This document shows, in pieces, positions 29,995 through 38,583 of a stretch of 64,000 nucleotides of DNA. Source of the stretch: Methylophilaceae bacterium (lineage in GTDB: Bacteria > Pseudomonadota > Gammaproteobacteria > Burkholderiales > Methylophilaceae). Location: assembly GCA_028342535.1 (NCBI GenBank), contig JAOLWQ010000001.1:1-64000 (forward strand). The letters run 5' to 3'. The notes under the pieces were generated by a model. It was not told the origin of the DNA and searched no databases. It saw only the letters and a list, made by a program, of their open reading frames with translations. Numbering within the stretch: position 1 is the stretch's first letter; each line of letters begins with the position of its first letter. Made by a program: the position numbers and the translations under genes.

Positions 29995-31004
29995 TTATTT
30001 TTTGGTGGTGCGAAGGTAAAAGCATCAGCATAAAACTCATCTTCAGGTAAGCCTTTTTTTGTAAAAGATTCAAAAGCAGTTTGAACTAACCCTGGCGCGC
30101 CACAACAATAAACTTGAACATTAGCAAGAGATTTAAAATCTTCTAAAACAGCATGGTGAACTAAGCCAATCCTTAATTGATCATTATTTTTTGGTATCTT
30201 TTCAGAAACTGGTATATATGAAAATTCATTTATTTTATTTGCCCAATTCTTAGCAAGATCATGCATATACAGATCTTCAAACGATCCTGCTCCCCTATAT
30301 AAGAAAATAGGTCGTTTAATATTATTAAAAATCAGATCTTCAATCACAGACTTAATAGGAGCAAATCCCGTTCCTCCAGCAACAAATACTATTGGCTTCT
30401 CACTTTCTCGTAAATAAAATTGTCCTATAGGGGCTTCGATACGGTGGATAGATTTTTCCTTCATTTCATTAAAAACAAATTGTGTAAATTTGCCTCCTTC
30501 GATTAACCTTAAGTGAAGTTCAAGCAACCCCTGGTGAGGCGGATTTGCTAAAGAAAAGGCTCTCCTAGAGTTATCAGCCATAATAAACTCAATATATTGC
30601 CCAGCTTTAAATTGTAATTTCTCATCTCCTGGGAGTTTTAACATCATTTTTATAACATCTTTATTTAGATTTTCTAATGACTCAACCCTGACTGGAGTAA
30701 TTTTTGACTTAATTATTTCTTCCTCTTCGCTCTCTCTAATATCGATTGTAATACTTTCAGTAGCTAAGGCTTTGCAACATAATATTAATCCATCTGATTT
30801 TTCTTGTTCTGTTAGTGCTGATTTTTGATAATCCTCTAGCATTACATTCCCAGAAAGCAGTTGTCCTTTACATGAACCGCACATCCCACTTCTACAGCCA
30901 TAAGGAATTGTAATCCCAGCATCTGAAGCTGCTTCTAAAATAGTTTGGCTTGGCTTTGCCTGGAATGTCTTTCCTGAAGCTTTTAAAGTTACGGTATAAG
31001 ACAT
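29991..31004 (-). CDS. 2Fe-2S/FAD NAD(P)H reductase (AscD-like, CDP-6-deoxyglucoseen reductase family)
   Basis: The 337-residue protein has an N-terminal plant-type 2Fe-2S ferredoxin domain (GCRSGMCGSCKG, with the fourth Cys in ILCCKAL), then a ferredoxin-reductase FAD domain (RRAFSLANPP) and an NAD-binding domain (VFVAGGTGFAPIKSV). In betaproteobacteria this gene is usually named CDP-6-deoxy-delta-3,4-glucoseen reductase, but there is no deoxysugar cluster here, so the true electron acceptor is unknown. It is four bases downstream of fxsA. Confidence 0.85.
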   Translation of the reverse strand: MSYTVTLKASGKTFQAKPSQTILEAASDAGITIPYGCRSGMCGSCKGQLLSGNVMLEDYQKSALTEQEKSDGLILCCKALATESITIDIRESEEEEIIKSKITPVRVESLENLNKDVIKMMLKLPGDEKLQFKAGQYIEFIMADNSRRAFSLANPPHQGLLELHLRLIEGGKFTQFVFNEMKEKSIHRIEAPIGQFYLRESEKPIVFVAGGTGFAPIKSVIEDLIFNNIKRPIFLYRGAGSFEDLYMHDLAKNWANKINEFSYIPVSEKIPKNNDQLRIGLVHHAVLEDFKSLANVQVYCCGAPGLVQTAFESFTKKGLPEDEFYADAFTFAPPKNN

Positions 31005-31007
31005 ATT

Positions 31008-31436
31008 CTATTTTGGATCATCTTCACGACGATACTCTCCCTCAATTACATCGCCTTTATTAGCAGTGTCTTTCTTTTGATTAAACGAACCAGATTTAGT
31101 TTTATTTAAATTTTCATCATTTCCTGATATTGGGATGAGTAAAAGAATAAAAGCAATAATGTCAGTAAAAATTCCAGGGAATAAAAATAGACCTCCTGCC
31201 ATTAAATTTTTTGCTGCTCCAAGTATAAGAGCCATGGGATTTCCCCCATGCGCCATAATACTCATAAACCTTGATAAGACTAAAGTCTTTTCTTCTTGGA
31301 TAAGTCGCCAACCTAAAACTGCCATTACTATCAAATAAATTAAAAACCACCAGCCATAAAGGCTACCAAATTTAAAGTAGCCCCAAATTTCAGCAAATGG
31401 TAAAAGAATTAATCCGAAAAGAAGAATCGAGCGCAT
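31008..31436 (-). CDS. fxsA: FxsA family membrane protein
   Basis: FxsA is a small cytoplasmic-membrane protein first described as a suppressor of F-exclusion of phage T7. The 142-residue sequence has the family features: two N-terminal helices (LFGLILLPFAEIWGYFKFG, then WFLIYLIVMAVLGWRLI), the LAGGLFLFPGIFTDI-type segment (MAGGLFLFPGIFTDIIAFIL) and a polar C-terminal tail. It is divergent from dsbD and precedes the 2Fe-2S reductase. Confidence 0.88.
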   Translation of the reverse strand: MRSILLFGLILLPFAEIWGYFKFGSLYGWWFLIYLIVMAVLGWRLIQEEKTLVLSRFMSIMAHGGNPMALILGAAKNLMAGGLFLFPGIFTDIIAFILLLIPISGNDENLNKTKSGSFNQKKDTANKGDVIEGEYRREDDPK

Positions 31437-31525
31437 AGGTAATGGGTTATGATATTCAATAATTTAATTAAATACAGATTTTCTTAATAATACTATAATT
31501 ATAGCCTTATGGAAGACTTTAAAAG

Positions 31526-33235
31526 ATGAAACGACACCTAAATTTATTTTTAATAGCTTTTTTATCATTATTTATTTTCTCAGTTGGATTTGCTGATGAT
31601 GAAAGCTCCACTTTATACACTAAAAAAAATAATTTTTTATCTGTTGATAAAGCCTTCAAATTCAAAATTTATAGTTTTAAAGATTTAAAACAATTAGACA
31701 TACAATTCAATATTGCAGATGGTTATTATTTATATAAATCCAAAATAGATGTAATCATTGACCCAGTTTTAGTTTTTGATCTCATAAAAGATAAAGGAAA
31801 AATTAAAGAAGATGAATTTTTTGGTAAACAGGAAGTTTTTTATGGAGCAACAACTTTAAAAATTATTCCCAAGGTCGCGCTTTCTAAAAACTATAAAGTT
31901 ATCCTTAAATATCAGGGATGTAGTGAAAAAGGACTTTGTTATCCCCCGGTTTCTAAAACTATTAACTCAAATAAAATAAATAATTATTCATCGGAACCAC
32001 TTTATTCAGAAACTGATATTCTTATTTCAAAAATTTCTAATGAAGGTTTTATTTTAACGTTATTAGGATTTTTTATTTCAGGACTTTTATTGTCGCTGAC
32101 TCCATGTGTATTACCAATGGTTCCAATTTTATCAGGGATTATTATCTCTTCTAATCCAAAAAATTCTATTAAGCTCACGCTGAGTTATGTTGCAGGCATA
32201 ACTTTTACTTATACTTTACTAGGAATTATTGCTGGCATGACTGGAACACTCTTATCTTCCAGCTTACAGAATACAAACTTTATTTTATTTGCTGGCTTTC
32301 TTTATTTAATTTTTGCTATAGCTATGTTTGGACTATTCGAATTAACTATGCCCTCTAATATCCAAAATAAAATCACTAATATTTTACAAAACTTTAAACT
32401 TGAAAATTCATTCAATGTTTTCGTTCTTGGTTTAATTTCCTCGTTGATCTTAAGTCCCTGTGTTGCTCCACCTCTAGCAGCTGCAATTCTTTATATTGGT
32501 CAATCAAACGATTTAGTACTAGGGGGAGGGTCACTTTTCTTTATGAGTCTTGGAATGAGTGTTCCACTTCTAGCTATTGGAATTTCTTCTATTAAAATTA
32601 TTCCTAAGCCTGGTCCTTGGATGCTTAATGTTAAAAGATTATTAGGCTTTATATTGCTTGCTATGTCTATCTATATTACTAGGCCATTACTATCTGAATT
32701 AGTATATTTTTATAGTCTTTTCTTAATTCTTATTATTTTTAGTATTTATTTTATTTGGTTTAACAGAAAAACTACAAGAAATACTAACTTAATTCTAACT
32801 ATCATTAGCTTAACTATCATTATTGTAATTATTTTTCAAACAAAACCAATGTGGGAGAGCCCTAATCATGAACCAAACCAAAAATTTATACCCATTAATA
32901 ACATTATTGAGCTTAAAAATTATCTAACAGACACAAATAAAAAACCTATAATGTTAGACTTTTATGCTGACTGGTGTGTAGCTTGTTTAGAGTATGAAAA
33001 ATTTACCTTTAATAGCCCTAAGGTTGTTAGTTTATTAGACAAATTTGAATTACTTCAAGTAGATGTAACAAAAAATAATAAAGAACACCAAATTCTTCTG
33101 CAAGAATTTAATCTTTTTGGGCCGCCAGGAATTATTTTTTTCGATTCTGAAGGAATTGAAATAAAAGAACTTCGAACAATTGGTTTTAAAAATGCTACTG
33201 AATTTTCTTCAATACTTTTAAGAGTTCAAAAATGA
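31526..33235 (+). CDS. dsbD: thiol:disulfide interchange protein DsbD
   Basis: DsbD carries electrons from cytoplasmic thioredoxin across the membrane to periplasmic partners. The 569-residue protein has a signal peptide (about 1-23), a periplasmic immunoglobulin-like domain with the redox pair in CSEKGLCYPP, a central eight-helix membrane domain with TPCVLPMVP and SPCVAPPL cysteines, and a C-terminal thioredoxin domain with DWCVACLEYE. A TATAAT box is at 31494-31499. It overlaps the following TlpA-like gene by four bases (ATGA), suggesting that protein is a partner. Confidence 0.95.
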   Translation: MKRHLNLFLIAFLSLFIFSVGFADDESSTLYTKKNNFLSVDKAFKFKIYSFKDLKQLDIQFNIADGYYLYKSKIDVIIDPVLVFDLIKDKGKIKEDEFFGKQEVFYGATTLKIIPKVALSKNYKVILKYQGCSEKGLCYPPVSKTINSNKINNYSSEPLYSETDILISKISNEGFILTLLGFFISGLLLSLTPCVLPMVPILSGIIISSNPKNSIKLTLSYVAGITFTYTLLGIIAGMTGTLLSSSLQNTNFILFAGFLYLIFAIAMFGLFELTMPSNIQNKITNILQNFKLENSFNVFVLGLISSLILSPCVAPPLAAAILYIGQSNDLVLGGGSLFFMSLGMSVPLLAIGISSIKIIPKPGPWMLNVKRLLGFILLAMSIYITRPLLSELVYFYSLFLILIIFSIYFIWFNRKTTRNTNLILTIISLTIIIVIIFQTKPMWESPNHEPNQKFIPINNIIELKNYLTDTNKKPIMLDFYADWCVACLEYEKFTFNSPKVVSLLDKFELLQVDVTKNNKEHQILLQEFNLFGPPGIIFFDSEGIEIKELRTIGFKNATEFSSILLRVQK

Positions 33236-33756
33236 CGAATTTCAAATTTATTATTTTAATTATCATTATTGGTTTAATGAGTGGTTTTGCTGGACTATAT
33301 TTTAGTAAAAATATTTCTCTTTCCCTAAGCGATCCTCAAACTGAAATTTTTTTTAATGCGACAAGCAAAGATATAAATAATAAAAATGTTTCACTTTCAC
33401 AATACAAAAATAAGTGGTTATTAGTGAACTTCTGGGCGACATGGTGTGCCCCTTGCAGAGAAGAAATACCAGAGCTTAATGAGCTTTTTAAAAATAACAA
33501 GAATATTCATTTAATTGCTATTGCTATTGATGAAATTGAGGCGGTAAATAAATTTCTTATTAAAACACCTATTGATTATGAATCTTTAATCTCAAATGAT
33601 ATGCAAGGTTTAAAAATCTCTAAATCGTTAGGAAATAATAAAGGTGTTTTACCTTTTACTGTCTTAATTAAACCAAATGGAAAAATACAAGAAGTCTTTT
33701 TTGGTAAATTAAACATGAAAAGCTTAAATACATACCTAAAAGACGTAATTAAATAA
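33232..33756 (+). CDS. TlpA/ResA-like periplasmic thioredoxin
   Basis: The 174-residue protein has one N-terminal membrane anchor (ILIIIIGLMSGFAGLYF) and a periplasmic thioredoxin-like domain with the active site FWATWCAPCREE and the cis-proline region GVLPFTVL. This is the TlpA/ResA/DsbE family, which reduces apocytochrome c or other disulfides. It overlaps dsbD by four bases, which would supply its electrons. Confidence 0.9.
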   Translation: MTNFKFIILIIIIGLMSGFAGLYFSKNISLSLSDPQTEIFFNATSKDINNKNVSLSQYKNKWLLVNFWATWCAPCREEIPELNELFKNNKNIHLIAIAIDEIEAVNKFLIKTPIDYESLISNDMQGLKISKSLGNNKGVLPFTVLIKPNGKIQEVFFGKLNMKSLNTYLKDVIK

Positions 33757-33758
33757 AA

Positions 33759-33778
33759 AATGCATTAAAATGCATTAA
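33759..33778. repeat. 10-bp tandem repeat after the TlpA-like gene
   Basis: The unit AATGCATTAA occurs twice head to tail immediately after the stop codon. AATGCATT is itself palindromic, so the RNA could fold weakly, but no T-run follows. Confidence 0.6.
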
Positions 33779-33848
33779 AGTGTAGACAAAAGTAGTTATT
33801 TTCGTCAAAATCTTTCTTTAATTTTAAATTTATACATATAATTTAATT

Positions 33849-34283
33849 ATGAAAATAAAAAATATTACTATTATTCATGGCCCAAACCTTAATTTACTGG
33901 GACAGCGTGAGCCAGATCATTACGGCACTCTTACACTTGATGATATTAATAGCACTCTCACAAAAGAGGCATCTACTTTAAATCTTAATCTAGAAATATA
34001 TCAAAGCAATGGGGAATCAGAAATTGTTGACAAAATTCAATCTCTTGAAAGTGATTTTATTATAATCAATCCAGCGGCCTATACACATAGTTCAGTTGCT
34101 ATTAGAGATGCACTTGTAGCCATGGGAATTCCATTTATTGAAGTGCATATTTCTAATGTATTTGCTCGTGAACATTTTAGAAAACAATCTTTTTTCTCTG
34201 ATATTGCAGTCGGTATTATCAGTGGATTAGGTACTGAAGGATATTGTGCTGCGTTAAATTATGCAGCAAAATTAAATAAATAA
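33849..34283 (+). CDS. aroQ: 3-dehydroquinate dehydratase, type II
   Basis: AroQ performs the third shikimate step. The 144-residue protein has the type II signatures HGPNLNLLGQREPDHYG, INPAAYTHSSVAIRDAL, and EVHISNVFAREHFR with the active-site histidines. A perfect TATAAT at 33837-33842 ends six bases before the ATG and no ribosome site is visible, so the mRNA may be nearly leaderless. It is nine bases upstream of accB, the common aroQ-accB-accC order. Confidence 0.96.
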   Translation: MKIKNITIIHGPNLNLLGQREPDHYGTLTLDDINSTLTKEASTLNLNLEIYQSNGESEIVDKIQSLESDFIIINPAAYTHSSVAIRDALVAMGIPFIEVHISNVFAREHFRKQSFFSDIAVGIISGLGTEGYCAALNYAAKLNK

Positions 34284-34292
34284 GAGGCAATT

Positions 34293-34718
34293 ATGGATCT
34301 AAGAAAATTAAAAAAATTGATTGATTTAGTTGAAGCATCAGGAATATCAGAACTTGAGCTAACAGAGGGTGAAGAAAAAGTTAAAATCAGCCGGAATAGT
34401 GGGATATCTCAAACTCCACAATTGATTCAGAGTCAGCCGCAATTGATTCAAACAGAAAAACCAGCAATGCCTCCATCCATCGATGGTGAACCTATCAATT
34501 CTCCTATGGTTGGAAGCTTTTATCGAGCAGCTTCGCCAGATTCCTCACCATTTATTGAAATTGGATCAACTGTCAAAAAAGGTGACGTACTTTGTATTAT
34601 AGAAGCTATGAAATTGCTAAATGAGATTGAATCTGAGCATGATGGGATAATCAAAAAGATTCTTGTTGAAAATGGTCAGCCTGTTGAGTTTGGCGAACCT
34701 CTATTTATCATTGGATAA
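34293..34718 (+). CDS. accB: biotin carboxyl carrier protein of acetyl-CoA carboxylase
   Basis: BCCP carries the carboxybiotin of acetyl-CoA carboxylase in fatty-acid synthesis. The 141-residue protein has an N-terminal helical region, a Gln/Pro-rich linker (about 40-65) and a C-terminal biotinyl domain with EAMKLLNE, the biotinylated lysine being Lys107. An AAGAGG site precedes the ATG. It lies between aroQ and accC. Confidence 0.97.
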   Translation: MDLRKLKKLIDLVEASGISELELTEGEEKVKISRNSGISQTPQLIQSQPQLIQTEKPAMPPSIDGEPINSPMVGSFYRAASPDSSPFIEIGSTVKKGDVLCIIEAMKLLNEIESEHDGIIKKILVENGQPVEFGEPLFIIG

Positions 34719-34728
34719 AAAATAATTT

Positions 34729-36075
34729 ATGTTTGATAAAATATTAATCGCTAATCGTGGTGAGATTGCCTTGAGAATCTTACGTGCTTGCCAAGAAATG
34801 GGCATTAAGACAGTCACAGTTCATTCTCAAGCTGATGCAGAAGCAAAATATGTTGCTCTATCAGATGAGTCAGTTTGTATTGGGCCAGCCCCTTCCAATC
34901 TGAGTTATCTAAATATACAAGCAATTATAAGTGCTGCTGAGGTAACTGATGCTCAAGCCATCCATCCAGGCTATGGTTTTCTTTCTGAAAATGCAGATTT
35001 TGCAGAGCGTGTTGAAAAAAGTGGCTTTACTTTTATTGGTCCTAAATCTGAAACTATTCGATTAATGGGTGATAAAGTTAGTGCAAAAGAGGCAATGAAA
35101 AGAGCTGGTGTTCCTTGTGTCCCAGGATCTGATGGTGCTTTAACAGATGAGCCATCAGAAATATTAGCAACTGCAGAAAAAATTGGATACCCAATAATTA
35201 TAAAAGCATCTGGTGGTGGAGGTGGAAGAGGAATGAGGGTTGTACACACTGAAGCTGCATTATTGAATTCTGTTGCTATGACAAAAAACGAGGCGCAAGC
35301 TACATTTGGTAACCCAGTTGTGTATATGGAAAAATTTTTAGAAAACCCTCGCCATATCGAATTTCAAGTATTGGCTGATGAACATAAAAATGTAGTCCAT
35401 TTATTTGACCGCGACTGCTCACTTCAAAGAAGACACCAAAAAATTATAGAAGAGGCACCTGCGCCTGGAGCATCTGAAAAACAAAAAAATAAGCTTGCTT
35501 CCCGTTGCGCAGATGCTTGTAGAAAAATTGGCTATGTGGGGGCGGGTACTTTTGAATTCCTTTATGAGAATAATGAATTCTATTTCATCGAAATGAACAC
35601 TAGATTACAAGTTGAACATCCAGTAACAGAGTCAATTACTGGGGTTGATCTTGTTCAAGAGCAAATTAAAGCTGCCTTTGGTGAAAAATTATCTTTAAGG
35701 CAAAAAGATCTTAAAATAAATGGTCATTCAATTGAATGTAGAATCAATGCTGAAGATCCATATAATTTTACACCCTCACCAGGAACTATTAGTCGCTTTC
35801 ATTTTCCAGGTGGCCCAGGAATTAGAGTTGATACACATGCTTATAGTGGCTATAAAGTGCCTTCGCATTACGATTCAATGATTGGTAAAGTTATTGCTAT
35901 TGGAAGTAATAGAGAGCAAGCAATTGCTCGAATGAGAATTGCATTATCAGAAATAGTCATTGAAGGTATAAAAACAAATATTCCTCTTCATATAGACTTG
36001 ATGAATGATTTAGCTTTCAAAAATGGTGGAGTCAGTATTCATTATTTAGAAAATAAGCTTGGAGCCAAATTATAA
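34729..36075 (+). CDS. accC: acetyl-CoA carboxylase biotin carboxylase subunit
   Basis: AccC uses ATP and bicarbonate to carboxylate biotin on AccB. The 448-residue ATP-grasp enzyme shows [14 protein letters not shown] at the start, the glycine-rich loop [32 protein letters not shown], and [14 protein letters not shown]. It is ten bases downstream of accB, so the two subunits are co-transcribed. Confidence 0.98.
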   Translation: MFDKILIANRGEIALRILRACQEMGIKTVTVHSQADAEAKYVALSDESVCIGPAPSNLSYLNIQAIISAAEVTDAQAIHPGYGFLSENADFAERVEKSGFTFIGPKSETIRLMGDKVSAKEAMKRAGVPCVPGSDGALTDEPSEILATAEKIGYPIIIKASGGGGGRGMRVVHTEAALLNSVAMTKNEAQATFGNPVVYMEKFLENPRHIEFQVLADEHKNVVHLFDRDCSLQRRHQKIIEEAPAPGASEKQKNKLASRCADACRKIGYVGAGTFEFLYENNEFYFIEMNTRLQVEHPVTESITGVDLVQEQIKAAFGEKLSLRQKDLKINGHSIECRINAEDPYNFTPSPGTISRFHFPGGPGIRVDTHAYSGYKVPSHYDSMIGKVIAIGSNREQAIARMRIALSEIVIEGIKTNIPLHIDLMNDLAFKNGGVSIHYLENKLGAKL

Positions 36076-36078
36076 ATT

Positions 36079-36966
36079 ATGACTTGGACAAACTTAATTG
36101 TTCAAATAAACAAAAAAGATGTGGATTCAATAAGTGATTTTTTAATAGCCCTTGGAGCAATATCTACCTCAATTGAAAATACAAATCTCAATCAAAATAA
36201 TGAAGAGTTAATTTTTGGTGAGCCTCACCATAACTCTCAACAATTTTGGGAAAATAATACTATTCAAGCCTTATTTAACAAATCGATTGATATTGAATTA
36301 GTTAAAGCGGCTTTAAACACAAAATTTAGTGTCTTAAACATGTCTATTAAAGTTTCAGATATACAAGACCAAGATTGGGTTAAATTAACTCAATCGCAGT
36401 TTTCACCTATTAACATTCAAAACCAATTATGGATTATTCCTTCTTGGCATAAAATTCAAGACAACAAAGCTATTAACTTAATTCTAGACCCTGGCCTAGC
36501 TTTCGGAACAGGCACACATGCAACCACTCATTTATGTCTTTTATGGTTACTAAAGAATGTTAAAAAAAATTTAACAGTTTTAGACTATGGATGTGGCTCT
36601 GGCATTTTGAGTATTGCAGCAAAAAAAATTGGTGCAAGAACTGTATTTGGGGTTGATATTGACGACCAAGCTCTAAAATCAAGTCAAGAAAATTCAGAAA
36701 TCAATAACGTAGATATTATTTGGAATAATACAGAAAATAGAATCAATTATAAAACAGATCTAGTTGTGGCTAATATTCTATCGAGCGCTCTAAGTATTCT
36801 TGCTCCCATATTGGCTGAACATTGTAATACCAAGGGAAAAATAGCTCTTTCAGGTATACTTAAATCACAAGAAGAAAGTATAAAAAAAATCTATAGCGAA
36901 TGGTTTGATTTTAATCCCTCAAGCATCAAAGATGGTTGGGTTTTAATATCAGGGACTAAACGCTAG
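36079..36966 (+). CDS. prmA: ribosomal protein L11 methyltransferase
   Basis: PrmA trimethylates ribosomal protein L11. The 295-residue protein has the N-terminal L11-recognition domain, the LDPGLAFGTGTHATTHLCL motif and the SAM-binding loop VLDYGCGSGILSIAA. It is three bases downstream of accC, the usual accC-prmA order in proteobacteria. Confidence 0.96.
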   Translation: MTWTNLIVQINKKDVDSISDFLIALGAISTSIENTNLNQNNEELIFGEPHHNSQQFWENNTIQALFNKSIDIELVKAALNTKFSVLNMSIKVSDIQDQDWVKLTQSQFSPINIQNQLWIIPSWHKIQDNKAINLILDPGLAFGTGTHATTHLCLLWLLKNVKKNLTVLDYGCGSGILSIAAKKIGARTVFGVDIDDQALKSSQENSEINNVDIIWNNTENRINYKTDLVVANILSSALSILAPILAEHCNTKGKIALSGILKSQEESIKKIYSEWFDFNPSSIKDGWVLISGTKR

Positions 36967-37011
36967 CTTACATTATACAATTCCTTATTCCATGCAGCTA
37001 TAATTCTATCA

Positions 37012-37422
37012 ATGAATAAATTTTTTCAAATTAATATCTTATTCTCTTTAATCTTAGTCGCTGGATGCTCAACAAATCTTATTAAAGATACTCAATATCC
37101 AGCTCCTCACAATGATTATACTGGAAGAACTCTTGATGAACATTACGGAGGAGAATCACCTAATTCCTTTATGATTAGAACATGTAAAATTTATGGTGGG
37201 TTAAATCAAGAAAGTATCATTGAATCTGGGGCTGATTTTATCATGCAAGATATCTTTGAGTTTAAATGTAACTATGCTGGTAAACTTAAAGAAGAATTAA
37301 ACATAGATGGCAAGTCATCTAAAAGGCTTAGTGGTGCAGTTGCGAAAAAAAAATGTGTACGATTAGGATTTGATATTGGTAAACCTAGCTTTACAAGATG
37401 TATGGAGGAGTTAACTCAATAA
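37012..37422 (+). CDS. small predicted lipoprotein of unknown function
   Basis: A 136-residue protein with a lipoprotein signal (LILVAGC, lipidated Cys19) and a mature part with an even spread of cysteines (CKIYGG, FKCNYAG, KKCVRLG, TRCMEE), possibly two disulfides. I do not recognise a family. TATAAT at 36999-37004 ends seven bases before the ATG, again suggesting a very short leader. It is followed after two bases by another exported small protein. Confidence 0.75.
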   Translation: MNKFFQINILFSLILVAGCSTNLIKDTQYPAPHNDYTGRTLDEHYGGESPNSFMIRTCKIYGGLNQESIIESGADFIMQDIFEFKCNYAGKLKEELNIDGKSSKRLSGAVAKKKCVRLGFDIGKPSFTRCMEELTQ

Positions 37423-37424
37423 TT

Positions 37425-37805
37425 ATGAAATTAAACCTTAAAAAATATATTAAAAATATCTGTTTTATCTTTTTAGTGTTTTATAGCTGTTTTTCAATTG
37501 GTGAAAATAAAACTATTACTTATAGATGTACAGGGCTTAGTCAGTTCGAACTTATTGGTTCATCTGGTGTTAAAGAAGAACTTAAAATCAATGATTATAA
37601 ATTTATAAATGGGGTGCTTCATGATTTAAATAATATTGAATGTAATTGGGCAAACAATATTATTAGATGTGACTCAAATTTTTTAAATATACGTAAATTA
37701 AGTATTAATTTAAAAAATAATGAAGTAACTGATTATATATCTGGAAATAAAGGTTTTGGGGTGTATGTCGAGAATTTTAAAGGAAAATGTGAGCAGAAAA
37801 ATTGA
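37425..37805 (+). CDS. exported protein of unknown function
   Basis: About 126 residues, with a basic start (MKLNLKKYIKN), a hydrophobic signal core (ICFIFLVFYSCFSIG) and a mature part with several cysteines (YRCTGL, IECNWAN, IRCDSNF, GKCEQ). I chose the ATG at 37425 rather than an upstream in-frame ATG inside the lipoprotein gene. No family recognised. It overlaps the next gene: the TGA stop lies inside TTGA that starts the next frame. Confidence 0.7.
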   Translation: MKLNLKKYIKNICFIFLVFYSCFSIGENKTITYRCTGLSQFELIGSSGVKEELKINDYKFINGVLHDLNNIECNWANNIIRCDSNFLNIRKLSINLKNNEVTDYISGNKGFGVYVENFKGKCEQKN

Positions 37806-38068
37806 TCAATATATCTAAAATTGATGAACAAGTTTTTGAAGTCACTTTAACAAAAAAAACAACTACGATTCATAGAGTTAAACTTTCAACAAAGGTCTAT
37901 AAGAGCTTATCCGATTCTAAAATCTCGGAAATAGAATTAATTAAAAAATCTTTTGAATTTTTATTGGAAAGGGAATCTAATGAATCAATTTTAAGAGAAT
38001 TTAACTTAGAAACTATTGAAACTTATTTTCCAGAATACCCACTATTTATTAAAAAAAATTTTAATTAA
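37802..38068 (+). CDS. conserved hypothetical protein (88 residues)
   Basis: A small soluble protein starting with TTG. It has a beta-rich first half (VFEVTLTKKTTTIHRVKLS) and a conserved-looking second half (SFEFLLERESNESILREF and YFPEYP). I recall similar short proteins with LLEREP-x-SIL and YFPEYE motifs as widespread bacterial hypotheticals. Function unknown. Its start overlaps the preceding stop, so it is probably translated by coupling. Confidence 0.7.
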   Translation: MINISKIDEQVFEVTLTKKTTTIHRVKLSTKVYKSLSDSKISEIELIKKSFEFLLERESNESILREFNLETIETYFPEYPLFIKKNFN

Positions 38069-38125
38069 TATCCTGAACCCTTTATTAATAGTCTTGTCTT
38101 TTAGTAAGATTTTCATAGGATATAA

Positions 38126-38566
38126 ATGATGCTTTTACGTATTTTATTTTTCTTCGCGTTGCTTTATAACTTTTTAGCTAATGCTGAAAGCATTAGTAAT
38201 GGAGTCCAAAAACAAATATTTAAAAATGGTAATCCAAAATATGAAATATCTTATAAAAATAAATTAAAACATGGCAAGGAAATATTTTGGTATGAGTCGG
38301 GTAAGAAAAAAATGGAAAGCCATTTTGTTGAAGGTGTTGAAGAAGGTTTATGGAGACAATGGCATAAGAATGGACAAATAAAGTTAGAAGTAGTTTATAA
38401 AAACGGTAAAGAAAACGGTTTATGGAGACAATGGCATAAGAATGGACAGCTTAAATCAAACGTTCAATTCATTAATGGTATAAAGCAAGGAATTGAAATC
38501 ACTTGGCATAAAAATGGATCTATCATATCAAAAGATGAGTATAAAAATGGTAAAGTAATAAAATAA
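38126..38566 (+). CDS. exported MORN-variant repeat protein
   Basis: A 146-residue protein with a signal peptide (MMLLRILFFFALLYNFLANA) and five or so MORN_2-type repeats of about 24 residues (for example GLWRQWHKNGQIKLEVVYKNG). Such proteins are often annotated as YwqK-family antitoxins, but no toxin gene lies beside it and the signal peptide argues for an exported role. AGGATA precedes the ATG. Two repeats are identical at the DNA level over 32 bases. Confidence 0.85.
   Translation: MMLLRILFFFALLYNFLANAESISNGVQKQIFKNGNPKYEISYKNKLKHGKEIFWYESGKKKMESHFVEGVEEGLWRQWHKNGQIKLEVVYKNGKENGLWRQWHKNGQLKSNVQFINGIKQGIEITWHKNGSIISKDEYKNGKVIK
38345..38448 (+). repeat. two identical 32-bp copies, 72 bases apart, in the MORN gene
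   Basis: The 32-base stretch beginning GGTTTATGGAGACAATGGCA at 38345 recurs exactly at 38417. The spacing of 72 bases equals one 24-residue protein repeat, so this is a recent unit duplication or conversion within the gene. Confidence 0.92.
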
Positions 38567-38583
38567 AGTTTAAGAGAATTTTT

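Noticed and set aside
29991-31004. CDP-6-deoxyglucoseen reductase as evidence of a deoxysugar pathway
   Set aside because: No other deoxysugar genes are present; the name is a family label for a generic 2Fe-2S reductase.
33759-33778. AATGCATTAA tandem repeat as a terminator of the dsbD unit
   Set aside because: The possible stem leaves almost no loop and no T-run follows it.
38126-38566. MORN protein as the antitoxin of a toxin-antitoxin pair
   Set aside because: It has a signal peptide and no toxin-like gene is adjacent; the common database label is not supported here.
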